From positions 2,529,827-2,593,826 of the forward strand of contig CP076053.1 in assembly GCA_018672315.1 (NCBI GenBank): 64,000 bases of DNA. The letters run 5' to 3'. The DNA is from Nocardioidaceae bacterium (lineage in GTDB: Bacteria > Actinomycetota > Actinomycetes > Propionibacteriales > Nocardioidaceae). This document shows, piece after piece, positions 49,836 through 57,722 of the stretch; position 1 is the first letter of the stretch, and the number at the start of each line of letters is the position of its first letter. The notes below the pieces were generated by a model, which ran no database searches, was not told where the DNA came from, and saw only the letters and a program-made list of their open reading frames with translations. Position numbers and translations under genes: made by a program.

Positions 49836-50540
49836 ATGAGCTCGACAGGCGAAGGTATGGCCCGCTGGAAGAACCTCGTGATGGACACGGCCATCGACGA
49901 GACGACACTCGGCAGCTTCTGGGCGGCGGCCCTCGGCGACGGGGTGCTGAGCGACAACATGGTCGACGGGGCGCCCGACGTGCAGGTGCCGCCGGGTGAG
50001 GTGACACCGCTGGGCATCCGGATGCTCCCGATCGGTGAGCACCCCGCGACCCGCAACCACGTGCACCTCGACATCTTCACCGACTCCGTGGAGTCGTTGC
50101 TCGAGCTGGGCGCCAGCCCGCACGAGTCCGGCGAGATGCCCGAGGGGCTGCCGTGGACGGTGATGCGCGACCCCGAGGGCGGGGAGTTCTGCGCCTTCGT
50201 CCGGGAGCCCGCCCCGCGGTACCGCCTCCACGCCGTGGTCGTCGACAGCACGGACCCCGAGCGCGCGGCCCGCTGGTGGGGCGAGGTCTTCGGCGTCGAG
50301 CCGCTGGACCACGAGGACCACTGGACACTGGCGGGCGTCCACCCCGTCGAGCAGGTGACCATCGACTTCGTGAAGGTGCCCGAGCTGGCCGCGGCCAAGG
50401 GGCGGCTCCGCTTCGACGTGTACGGCGACGTCGACGCCCTGCTCGCCCACGGGGCCACCGAGGCGCGCGCCGAGTCCGGCACCCACGTGCTCGCCGACCC
50501 CGACGGCCACCACTTCGGCGTCCACCTCGAGTCCCACTGA
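49836..50540 (+). CDS. VOC superfamily protein with two glyoxalase-like domains
   Basis: 234 residues built from two VOC-fold repeats (VMDTAIDETTLGSFWAAALG in the first, VVVDSTDPERAARWWGEVFG in the second). Histidines in HVHLDIFT and GHHFGVHL and acidic residues are in metal-binding positions, but the catalytic type is unclear. A 1-base gap separates it from dapE. It is annotated as VOC protein only. Confidence 0.85.
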   Translation: MSSTGEGMARWKNLVMDTAIDETTLGSFWAAALGDGVLSDNMVDGAPDVQVPPGEVTPLGIRMLPIGEHPATRNHVHLDIFTDSVESLLELGASPHESGEMPEGLPWTVMRDPEGGEFCAFVREPAPRYRLHAVVVDSTDPERAARWWGEVFGVEPLDHEDHWTLAGVHPVEQVTIDFVKVPELAAAKGRLRFDVYGDVDALLAHGATEARAESGTHVLADPDGHHFGVHLESH

Positions 50541-50541
50541 C

Positions 50542-51612
50542 GTGGGGGCCGCACTCGACCTGACCACCGACGTCGTCTCGCTCACGGCCGCGCTGGTCGA
50601 CGTCTTCTCCGAGTCCGGCCAGGAGGCCGAGCTCGCCGACGCCGTCGAGGCCGCGTTGCGCGCTCTGCCGCACCTCGAGGTCACCCGCCTGGGGCACAAC
50701 GTCGTCGCGCGCACGGACCTCGGCCGGGCCGAGCGCGTGGTGATCGCCGGGCACCTCGACACGGTGCCGGCTCACGACAACTTCCCCTCGCGGCTGGACG
50801 AGGCCGCCGGGCTGCTGCACGGCCTCGGGTCCTGCGACATGAAGGGCGGCGTCGCGGTCGCGCTGCGCATGGCCGCGACCGTGCCGGAGCCGGTGCGCGA
50901 CGTGACGTACGTGTTCTACGAGGCCGAGGAGGTCGAGGAAGAGCGCAACGGCCTGCGACGCCTCGCCGAGACCGCCCCGGAGCTGCTCGTCGGCGACTTC
51001 GCGATCCTCATGGAGCCCTCCGACGCGCGCGTCGAGGCCGGGTGCCAGGGCACCCTGCGCGTCGAGGTCACGACCGCCGGTGAGCGCGCCCACTCGGCCC
51101 GCTCGTGGATGGGGGCCAACGCCATCCACGCCGCAGCGCCGATCCTTGCGCTGCTGGCCGCGTACGAGCCGCGCCGCCCGGTCATCGACGGGCTGGAGTA
51201 CCGCGAGGGCCTCAACGCCGTCCGGGTCTCCGGCGGGGTCGCCGGCAACGTCGTGCCGGACTCCTGCACGGTCACGGTGAACTACCGCTTCGCCCCCGAC
51301 CGGTCGACCGAGGAGGCGCTCGCGCACGTGCACGAGCTGTTCGCGGCGTACGACGTGGTGTGCACCGACCTGGCCCCCGGTGCGCTGCCGGGCCTGACCC
51401 GCCCGGCCGCGGCGGCGTTCATCGAGGCGGTCGGCGGCGACGTGGGCCCGAAGTTCGGGTGGACCGACGTCTCCCGCTTCACCGGTCTGGGCGTGCCGGC
51501 GGTGAACTACGGCCCCGGTGACCCGCTGCTGGCCCACAAGCAGGACGAGCACGTGCCGCTGGCACAGCTGCGCCACGTCGAGCAGCGGCTGCGTACGTGG
51601 CTCGAGGGGTGA
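50542..51612 (+). CDS. dapE: Succinyl-diaminopimelate desuccinylase
   Basis: 356 residues, M20 metallohydrolase. The first zinc ligand is in IAGHLDTVPAHDN, the bridging aspartate in GSCDMKGGVAVAL, and the general-base glutamates in FYEAEEVEEERNGL; ILMEPSDARVEAGCQG and the dimerisation domain with AHSARSWMGANA follow. The last histidine is in AHKQDEHVPL. This is the actinobacterial DapE. GTG start directly after the VOC gene. Confidence 0.93.
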   Translation: MGAALDLTTDVVSLTAALVDVFSESGQEAELADAVEAALRALPHLEVTRLGHNVVARTDLGRAERVVIAGHLDTVPAHDNFPSRLDEAAGLLHGLGSCDMKGGVAVALRMAATVPEPVRDVTYVFYEAEEVEEERNGLRRLAETAPELLVGDFAILMEPSDARVEAGCQGTLRVEVTTAGERAHSARSWMGANAIHAAAPILALLAAYEPRRPVIDGLEYREGLNAVRVSGGVAGNVVPDSCTVTVNYRFAPDRSTEEALAHVHELFAAYDVVCTDLAPGALPGLTRPAAAAFIEAVGGDVGPKFGWTDVSRFTGLGVPAVNYGPGDPLLAHKQDEHVPLAQLRHVEQRLRTWLEG

Positions 51613-51647
51613 CGGCCACACCGCGCGGCGTCTGACAGGATCTCGGC

Positions 51648-52424
51648 GTGCCGGAACCCACCACGCAGGCCGACAGCCCCACCGAGGAGCAGCGGGACGA
51701 CCGCGTCCACAGCCGCGGACCGGTGCAGTACCGCCGCAAGCAGCGACAGGGCACCACCACCGACCAGCACCTCCTGGACTCCCACCAGGACAGCGACTGG
51801 GTCCACACCGACCCGTGGCGGGTGCTGCGGATCCAGTCCGAGTTCGTCGAGGGCTTCGGCGCTCTCGCCGAGCTCGGTCCCGCGATCGCGGTCTTCGGCT
51901 CGGCGCGCACCGGCACCGACCACCCCGCGTACGCCCAGGGCGTCGAGCTCGGTCGCCGGCTGGCCGAGGCCGGCTTCGCCGTCGTCACCGGCGGCGGCCC
52001 CGGAGCCATGGAGGCCGCCAACAAGGGCGCGTGCGGCGCCGACGGCGTGAGCGTCGGGCTCGGCATCGAGCTGCCCCACGAACAGGGCCTCAACGACTGG
52101 GTCGACCTCGGCATCAACTTCCGCTACTTCTTCGCCCGCAAGACGATGTTCGTGAAGTACACCCAGGGCTTCGTCGTGCTCCCCGGCGGCTTCGGCACCC
52201 TCGACGAGCTCTTCGAGGCGCTCACCCTCACCCAGACCGGCAAGGTCACCTCCTTCCCGATCGTGCTGCTCGGTACGGACTACTGGGGAGGCCTCGTGGA
52301 CTGGCTGCGCGACACCATGCTCGCCGCCGGGGCGATCAACGCCGCGGACCTCGACCTGATCCATGTCACCGACAGCGTCGACGAGGCCATCGAGCACATG
52401 GTCGCCGGCCGGCGTCAGGACTGA
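51648..52424 (+). CDS. LOG family protein (TIGR00730)
   Basis: 258 residues. The LOG motifs are GGGPGAMEAANKGA and PGGFGTLDELFEAL. Characterised members release free cytokinin bases from the riboside monophosphates; bacterial members act on AMP-like nucleotides and their role varies. The N-terminal 60 residues (QYRRKQRQGTTTDQHLLDSH) are the extended form common in actinobacteria. GTG 51648. dapE lies 35 bases upstream. Confidence 0.9.
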   Translation: MPEPTTQADSPTEEQRDDRVHSRGPVQYRRKQRQGTTTDQHLLDSHQDSDWVHTDPWRVLRIQSEFVEGFGALAELGPAIAVFGSARTGTDHPAYAQGVELGRRLAEAGFAVVTGGGPGAMEAANKGACGADGVSVGLGIELPHEQGLNDWVDLGINFRYFFARKTMFVKYTQGFVVLPGGFGTLDELFEALTLTQTGKVTSFPIVLLGTDYWGGLVDWLRDTMLAAGAINAADLDLIHVTDSVDEAIEHMVAGRRQD

Positions 52425-52449
52425 GACCAGGGCGGAGGTCAGGTTTCCC

Positions 52450-52548
52450 GTGGAGCTCTTCTTCGCCCTGCTGGCCCTCGTCGTGGTCGCCGTTGGCGTC
52501 TGGGTGGCCCGAGGCGGCGGCGACCGCTTGCAGCCGCCGCGGCGATGA
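52450..52548 (+). CDS. Small single-pass membrane protein, 32 residues
   Basis: The peptide VELFFALLALVVVAVGVWVA is a complete hydrophobic helix followed by RGGGDRLQPPRR. It resembles the N-terminus of actinobacterial DivIVA-like membrane proteins found near LOG genes, but the rest of such a protein is missing, so it may be a remnant or a real small protein. GTG start with AGGTTT upstream, which is weak. Confidence 0.4.
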   Translation: MELFFALLALVVVAVGVWVARGGGDRLQPPRR

Positions 52549-52585
52549 GGCCCACGGGCGGGGGCGCACGCGGGATGATGCGCGG

Positions 52586-53359
52586 GTGACCCGCCCCTCC
52601 TCCCGTGCTCTCGCCGCGGCCGCGGGTGCGCTGCTGCTCACCGCGACCGGTCCGGGGGTTCCGGGAAGCACAGCCGTCGCGCCGCTGTCCCAGAGGTCGG
52701 CCGACCGGCTGCCCGACGCCGGACGGGTCGAGATCGGCCGCAGCGTCCAGGACCGTCCGATCCACGCGTGGCGCGTCGGCGACGCGGGCGCTCGACGCAC
52801 CGTGGTGCTCGTCGCGACGCTGCACGGCGACGAGCCGGCGCCCCGCCGCATCCTCCGGCGGCTGCGACAGGGACCGGAGGTCTCGGGTGTGGACCTGTGG
52901 GTCGTGCCGGTCGCCAACCCCGACGGTCTGGCCGCCCGCACGCGCCAGAACGCCCGCGGCGTCGACCTCAACCGCAACTTCCGGGAGAGCTGGGCTCCCG
53001 GGGCCCGCGACGAGAAGTACCCGGGTCATCGGGCGGCGTCGGAGCCCGAGACCCGCGCGCTGGCGCGCTTCCTGGCCCGCGTCGACCCCGATCGGGTCCT
53101 CAGCTACCACCAGCCGCTGCTCGGTGTGGACACCTACGAGCAGAAGCGCCCCGCCTTCACCCGACGGGTCGCGACCGCACTGGGTCTGCCGCTGCGGTCC
53201 TTCGACTGCCGCGGCGGCTGCCACGGCACCTTGACGCAGTGGTTCAACGCCCGACGCGACGGCACGGCCCTGACCGTGGAGTACGGTCGCGGGCTGACCA
53301 GGGCGGGCGTACGCCGTGGCGTCGCCGGCGTCCTCGAGGCGATCGGTGCGCGGCGCTGA
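52586..53359 (+). CDS. Secreted M14 (zinc carboxypeptidase) family protein
   Basis: 257 residues. A signal peptide (about 1-30) is followed by the M14 core: LVATLHGDEPAPRRIL (zinc His and Glu), VPVANPDGLAARTRQNARGV then DLNRNFRESW, LSYHQPLLGVD (third zinc histidine) and LTVEYGRGL (catalytic glutamate). All catalytic residues are in place. The family often trims peptidoglycan stem peptides; substrate unproven. GTG 52586. Confidence 0.9.
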   Translation: MTRPSSRALAAAAGALLLTATGPGVPGSTAVAPLSQRSADRLPDAGRVEIGRSVQDRPIHAWRVGDAGARRTVVLVATLHGDEPAPRRILRRLRQGPEVSGVDLWVVPVANPDGLAARTRQNARGVDLNRNFRESWAPGARDEKYPGHRAASEPETRALARFLARVDPDRVLSYHQPLLGVDTYEQKRPAFTRRVATALGLPLRSFDCRGGCHGTLTQWFNARRDGTALTVEYGRGLTRAGVRRGVAGVLEAIGARR

Positions 53360-53379
53360 CCCGCTCGGACGCCCACAAC

Positions 53380-53408
53380 TTCACGAGGGCACGCCGAAGT
53401 GGGATAAT
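53380..53408 (+). promoter_or_regulatory. Sigma-A-type promoter of the DUF3117 gene
   Basis: TTCACG (53380-53385) and GATAAT (53403-53408) are separated by exactly 17 bases. It lies 57 bases upstream of the start of the DUF3117 gene. It is the clearest promoter seen in the window. Confidence 0.72.
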
Positions 53409-53464
53409 GGTGGGCGCGTCCGCGACTTGCGGCGCACACGACCCACCTGAAAAGAGGTACAGGC

Positions 53465-53632
53465 ATGGCGGCCATGAAGCCGCGGACCGGTGACGGTCCG
53501 CTCGAGGTCACCAAGGAGGGTCGCGGCCTGGTCATGCGCGTCCCGCTCGAGGGTGGCGGACGACTCGTGGTCGAGCTGAACGCCGACGAGGCGGGCGACC
53601 TGCGCACCGCGCTCGAGGGCGTACTGTCCTGA
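53465..53632 (+). CDS. DUF3117 family small protein
   Basis: 55 residues, short but typical for the family: MAAMKPRTGDGPLEVTKEGR, then LVMRVPLEGGGRLVVELN and a short helix DEAGDLRTALEGVL. It is widespread and strongly conserved in actinobacteria, with unknown function. GAGGTACAGGC precedes the ATG. It has its own promoter upstream and its own terminator downstream. Confidence 0.95.
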   Translation: MAAMKPRTGDGPLEVTKEGRGLVMRVPLEGGGRLVVELNADEAGDLRTALEGVLS

Positions 53633-53641
53633 CGCTCCTGA

Positions 53642-53678
53642 CGACGGGGGCCGACCCAGCAGGGGTCGGCCCCCGTCG
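53642..53678 (+). terminator. Strong hairpin terminator
   Basis: A perfect 16 bp stem (53642-53657 with 53663-53678) and an AGCAG loop, 9 bases after the DUF3117 stop. There is no T-tract, as usual in such genomes. Confidence 0.85.
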
Positions 53679-53732
53679 CACGTCCGGACTCGTCCGGCAG
53701 GGCCCGTCCGCGGCTTGAGTAGGGTCGCAGCC

Positions 53733-55361
53733 ATGCTCATGCCGCACCAGGTCGAACCGCCCACGATCGCGTTGAGCGCGCTCGACCCGCACGAGGTCGC
53801 AGAGGCCGAGATCATCGCGCTCGCCGTCGCACCGCGGCCCGACACGTCGGGCAGTACCCCGGAGGCCCCGCTCATCGGTCCCGGCGCCGAGCAGTTGCTG
53901 GACCGTCTCGACGACGCGGGCGTCGATCTCTTCGCCTGGCTCGAGCACGCCGGGTGCGCCGGCGCCGCCGGCCAGGTCGCCGAGGTGCCCGCGGTGGCCC
54001 TGGGCGACCTGACCGCCCTCGGCCACCCCGGCCTCACGCGGCTCCTGCTCGTCGGGGTCGGCGCCGAGACGTCCACGGACCTGCGGCGTGCTGGGGCGGC
54101 CCTGGCGCGGCGTACGCGGGACTGCGGCAGCGTGGTCACCACGCTCGCGGCCGGCTGCGACGACGCGCTGCTCGGTGCCCTGGTCGAGGGGCTGGTGCTC
54201 GGCTCCTTCGTCTTCCACATGAAGTCCGGCAAGGCGCCGCACACCCCGGTGGCACAGGTGGTGCTGGCCGCCGTGCCCGACGCCGAGGACCGCGGTGCAG
54301 CGCTCACCCGCGCCTGTGCCGTCGCGGGCGCCGCCTGGCTCTCCCGCACCCTCGCGCTGGTGCCCAGCAACATCAAGAACCCCGCCTGGTTGGCCGCTCA
54401 GGCCGAGCGGGTCGCGGAGTCCAGCGGCCTCGAGATCGAGGTGTACGACGAGCACGCGCTCGCCGCGCAGGGCTTCGGCGGCATCGTCGGCGTCGGCCAG
54501 GGGTCGGCGACCCCGCCGCGGCTGGTGAGGTTGGCGTACGACCCGCCCGGGGCGACGCGTTCGACCCCGCACGTGGTGCTGGTCGGCAAGGGCATCACCT
54601 TCGACACCGGTGGCCTGTCGATCAAGTCCTCCGACGGCATGAGCACGATGAAGCGCGACATGACCGGTGGCGGCGTGGTGCTGGCGACGATGGGTGCTCT
54701 CGCCGAGGTCGGCTGCCCCGTCCGCGTGACCGGGCTCATCGCTGCCGCGGAGAACGCCGTCGGGGAGAGCTCGATCCGCCCGGGCGACGTGCTGCGTCAC
54801 CACGGCGGGCGCACCAGCGAGGTCACCAACACCGACGCCGAGGGTCGCCTGGTCATGGCGGACGCGCTGGCCTACGCCGCGGCCGAGCTCGAGCCGACCG
54901 TGCTCGTCGACGTCGCCACCCTGACCGGTGCGGTGAAGCTCGCCCTGGGACTGCGCACCGGTGGCCTGTTCGCCACCGACGACGCGCTCGCCGGCCACCT
55001 CCTCGACGCCGGTGCGGCCGGCGGCGAGCCGCTGTGGCGGATGCCGCTGATCGAGGACTACGAGCCCCTGCTCGACTCCGAGGTCGCCGACGCCGACAAC
55101 GCCCCCGGCGGCGCCGGCGCCATCACCGCGGCGCTGTTCCTGCGGCACTTCACCGGGGGTCTCCCGTGGGCGCACCTCGACGTCGCCTCGGTCGGCGACT
55201 CCCCGGTCGACGTGGGCGAGTGGAGCCTCGGGGCCACGGGCTTCGGGTCACGGGTGCTGCTGCACTGGCTGGGCTCCGCGGAGCCCGTCGCGGGCGTACG
55301 CGGCCGCGACGGAGGCAGGGACGCGGGGCGCTTCGGCTGGCTGCGGGCCCTGGCTCGCTGA
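53733..55361 (+). CDS. pepA: Leucyl aminopeptidase (M17)
   Basis: 542 residues. Two-metal aminopeptidase of the cytoplasm. The C-terminal catalytic domain contains VGKGITFDTGGLSIK (lysine and aspartate), KRDMTGGGVVLATM and the family signature NTDAEGRLVMADALAY. The N-terminal macro-like domain is present (residues 1-180). ATG 53733 is chosen over an earlier in-frame start at 53715 because the homologous part begins after it. The C-terminal Arg/Gly tail is longer than usual. Confidence 0.93.
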   Translation: MLMPHQVEPPTIALSALDPHEVAEAEIIALAVAPRPDTSGSTPEAPLIGPGAEQLLDRLDDAGVDLFAWLEHAGCAGAAGQVAEVPAVALGDLTALGHPGLTRLLLVGVGAETSTDLRRAGAALARRTRDCGSVVTTLAAGCDDALLGALVEGLVLGSFVFHMKSGKAPHTPVAQVVLAAVPDAEDRGAALTRACAVAGAAWLSRTLALVPSNIKNPAWLAAQAERVAESSGLEIEVYDEHALAAQGFGGIVGVGQGSATPPRLVRLAYDPPGATRSTPHVVLVGKGITFDTGGLSIKSSDGMSTMKRDMTGGGVVLATMGALAEVGCPVRVTGLIAAAENAVGESSIRPGDVLRHHGGRTSEVTNTDAEGRLVMADALAYAAAELEPTVLVDVATLTGAVKLALGLRTGGLFATDDALAGHLLDAGAAGGEPLWRMPLIEDYEPLLDSEVADADNAPGGAGAITAALFLRHFTGGLPWAHLDVASVGDSPVDVGEWSLGATGFGSRVLLHWLGSAEPVAGVRGRDGGRDAGRFGWLRALAR

Positions 55362-55463
55362 GCCCTGACCGGGACCGATGACTCTGGCGCGACGCGCCGG
55401 TCCGTACGACCATGACCCGAGCGGCCCCGTCCGAGGGCCAGGTCACGGACCCGAGGAGTGCCC

Positions 55464-55883
55464 ATGAGCGCCGAGCTCGTTCCCTACCTGATGTTCTCCG
55501 GCGACGCGCGCGCCGCCCTGGAGCTGTACCACGCGACCTTCGGCGGCGAGGTCGAGGTGATGACGTTCGCCGACATGGGGGGCATGGGGCTGCCCGAGGA
55601 CCAGCACGACCTGATCATGCACGCCTCGCTCAGCGCGCCGGGCGTGCACGTGTTCGTCAGCGACACGCCCGAGTCGATGGGGGAGGCCCACGCCAACGGG
55701 TCGATGGCGCTCGCCGGCAGCGACACGACGACGCTGCGGGGCTGGTGGGACGCTCTCGCCGAGGGCGGCACCGTCGACGTGCCGCTGGAGAAGGCGCCCT
55801 GGGGTGACCTCTACGGGCAGGTCAAGGACCGCTTCGGCGTCGACTGGATGTTCAACGTCGCGGACGACACCGCGACGGGATGA
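55464..55883 (+). CDS. VOC/PhnB-like protein
   Basis: 139 residues. LVPYLMFSGDARAALELYHA and VMTFADMG with a late GQVKDRFGVDWMFNV are the pattern of PhnB/YciA-type VOC proteins (glyoxalase fold). Catalytic function is unknown. GAGGAG lies 6 bases before ATG 55464; a GTG two codons upstream is less likely. Confidence 0.9.
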   Translation: MSAELVPYLMFSGDARAALELYHATFGGEVEVMTFADMGGMGLPEDQHDLIMHASLSAPGVHVFVSDTPESMGEAHANGSMALAGSDTTTLRGWWDALAEGGTVDVPLEKAPWGDLYGQVKDRFGVDWMFNVADDTATG

Positions 55884-55898
55884 GCGTCGGTCCTCGGA

Positions 55899-56540
55899 TC
55901 AGCTCTGCTCGCGCTTCTTCGCGACCAGCAGTCCGTCGCCGACCGGCAGCAGGACGGTGAGGAGGTCCTCGGAGGAGCGGACCTCCTTGCCGAGCTCGCG
56001 CACGGCGACGGTCTCCTCGTCACGCTGCGCGGGGTCGGCCACCTTGTCGTGCCACAGCGCGTTGTCGAAGACCACGACGCCACCGGGACGCAGCAGTCGG
56101 AGGGCCTCGTCGAGGTAGTCGGGGTACTCCCGCTTGTCGCCGTCGACGAAGACCAGGTCGTACGCCGCGTCGGTCAGCCGCGGGACCACCTGCAACGCGT
56201 CGCCGGGGATGGTGCGCGCCCGCCCGCTGCCGAAGCCGGCCTCGCCGAAGGTGAGCTTCGCGAGCCGCTGGTGCTCGACCTCGGTGTCGATGGTCGTGAG
56301 CACCCCGTCGGGGCGCATGCCGCGCAGCAGCCAGGTGCCGGAGACCCCGGTGCCGGTGCCGATCTCCACGACGGTGCGGGCCTCGACGAGCGAGGCGAGC
56401 ATGCGCAGCGCGGCGCCGGTGCCGGTGGAGACCGGCGAGCACCCGACCTCGGCAGCCCGCGCCCGCGCCTTGGCCAGCACCTCGTCCTCGCCGACGAAGT
56501 CCTCGGCGTAGCTCTGGCTGGCGGGCTTGAGACCGGAGAT
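55899..56540 (-). CDS. O-methyltransferase (Rv1220c-like), apparent ATC start
   Basis: SAM-dependent O-methyltransferase of family 3. Marks are VVEIGTGTGVSGTWLLRGM (SAM loop), TTIDTEVEHQRLA, LVFVDGDKREYPDYL and VVFDNALWHDKVADP. Family similarity includes KPASQSYAEDFVGEDEV, which lies upstream of the first standard start (GTG 56480). No ATG, GTG or TTG covers it, but ATC at 56540 is preceded by a perfect GAGGAG with a 6-base spacer, so it is chosen, giving 213 residues. As in mycobacteria it is divergent from sigE. The shorter form from 56480 would lack the N-terminal helix. Confidence 0.85.
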   Translation of the reverse strand: MSGLKPASQSYAEDFVGEDEVLAKARARAAEVGCSPVSTGTGAALRMLASLVEARTVVEIGTGTGVSGTWLLRGMRPDGVLTTIDTEVEHQRLAKLTFGEAGFGSGRARTIPGDALQVVPRLTDAAYDLVFVDGDKREYPDYLDEALRLLRPGGVVVFDNALWHDKVADPAQRDEETVAVRELGKEVRSSEDLLTVLLPVGDGLLVAKKREQS

Positions 56541-56704
56541 GGCGGGCTCCTCGATCGGCGGGGTGTCGGGGCGACGGTCCCTGCCGCGCAGGGAGTCCTC
56601 GGCGCGGACTCTACCGCCAGGACGCGCCCGCTCCCCAGAGGCTCATCGGCTCTCGACAGCCCTCTCTCAGGGTGGTCTCACCTGCGGGCCCTAGCGTCGG
56701 GTGC

Positions 56705-57271
56705 ATGGAGCCGGACTGGGACGCGCTGGTGCGTCGACACGCCGACACGGTGCACCGGGTGGCGCTGCGCCTGACCGGTGACCGGGAGGAGGCGGCAGAC
56801 CTCACGCAGGACACCTTCGTGCGGGCCTTCACCGCCTGGGACCGCTTCGCCCCCGAGCACGAGGGCGCCGAGGCCGCGTGGCTGCGACGCATCGCCACCA
56901 ATCTCTTCCTCGACGGCGCCCGGCGCCGCGCCCGCATCCGCTTCGACGCGCTGCTGCCCGACCGGGCCGACCGCGTCGAGGAACCGGCCGGCGCCGCCGA
57001 CCTGCCGCTGCACGAGCGCACCCTGGAAGCGGACGTGCTCGCGGCTCTGCACGCACTGAGCCCCCCGTTCCGGGCCGCGGTGGTGCTCTGCGACATCGAG
57101 GGCGTCAGCCACGACGAGGCGGCGGAGACGCTCGGGGTGCGCGTCGGCACGGTGCGTACGCGCCTGCACCGCGCCCGTGGTCAGTTGCGCGACGCGCTGG
57201 CGCACCGTCGCACGCCGACGCGGCGACGGTGGGCGGCCCCGCTCGCGATGCCGATGCCGGGCCTGACCTGA
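56705..57271 (+). CDS. sigE: ECF RNA polymerase sigma factor, SigE-like
   Basis: 188 residues. Region 2 includes VRRHADTVHRVALRLTGD, then LTQDTFVRAFTAWDRF; region 4 includes VLCDIEGVSHDEAAETLGVR and GTVRTRLHRARGQL. Position between the O-methyltransferase and tatB genes matches sigE of mycobacteria, an envelope-stress factor. The anti-sigma gene rseA and the htrA protease gene, which normally follow sigE, are absent; tatB follows in the opposite direction. The promoter region (164 bp) shows no obvious self-regulated ECF promoter. Confidence 0.88.
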   Translation: MEPDWDALVRRHADTVHRVALRLTGDREEAADLTQDTFVRAFTAWDRFAPEHEGAEAAWLRRIATNLFLDGARRRARIRFDALLPDRADRVEEPAGAADLPLHERTLEADVLAALHALSPPFRAAVVLCDIEGVSHDEAAETLGVRVGTVRTRLHRARGQLRDALAHRRTPTRRRWAAPLAMPMPGLT

Positions 57272-57319
57272 TCGATCCCCGAGCGCGGCGCCGGGAACCC
57301 GGTCGCGTGCTCGTGGGGC

Positions 57320-57652
57320 TCAGGTCGCCTCGTCGTCGTACGGCGGCCGCTGCCCCGCCTTGAGCGGCCGCATACCGCGCGGCAGCGCCTCGGTGTCGCG
57401 GTCGACGCCCTCCCAGGCGCCGCTGAGCTGCTTGCGCACGACCTTGCGGGGGTCGAGGTCCTCGAACTCGAAGTCCGCGAAGTCGGGGCCCAGCTCGTTG
57501 CGGAGCTCGTCACGGGCGCTGTCGGAGAACTCCTTGACCCGGCGCAGCGTGCGCCCCGCCGTGCGCGCGAACTCCGGCAGCCGGTCGGGCCCGAAGACGA
57601 CGAGCCCCACCACGAGCAGCACCACGAACTCGCTGAACCCGACTCCCAGCAC
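57320..57652 (-). CDS. tatB: Sec-independent protein translocase subunit TatB
   Basis: 110 residues. One N-terminal membrane helix (FSEFVVLLVVGLVVFGPDRL, with the FGP hinge) and an amphipathic helix LPEFARTAGRTLRRVKEFSD, then an acidic tail. It works with TatA and TatC to export folded proteins such as the GMC oxidase here. In mycobacteria tatB is on the sigE strand; here it is convergent with sigE. Confidence 0.93.
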   Translation of the reverse strand: MLGVGFSEFVVLLVVGLVVFGPDRLPEFARTAGRTLRRVKEFSDSARDELRNELGPDFADFEFEDLDPRKVVRKQLSGAWEGVDRDTEALPRGMRPLKAGQRPPYDDEAT

Positions 57653-57722
57653 GAGGTGAACCTACTCCCGGAGCCCGCGTGGCGCGATCACGTGGGCGAC
57701 CAGGTGGCTCATGAGCGGGCGA

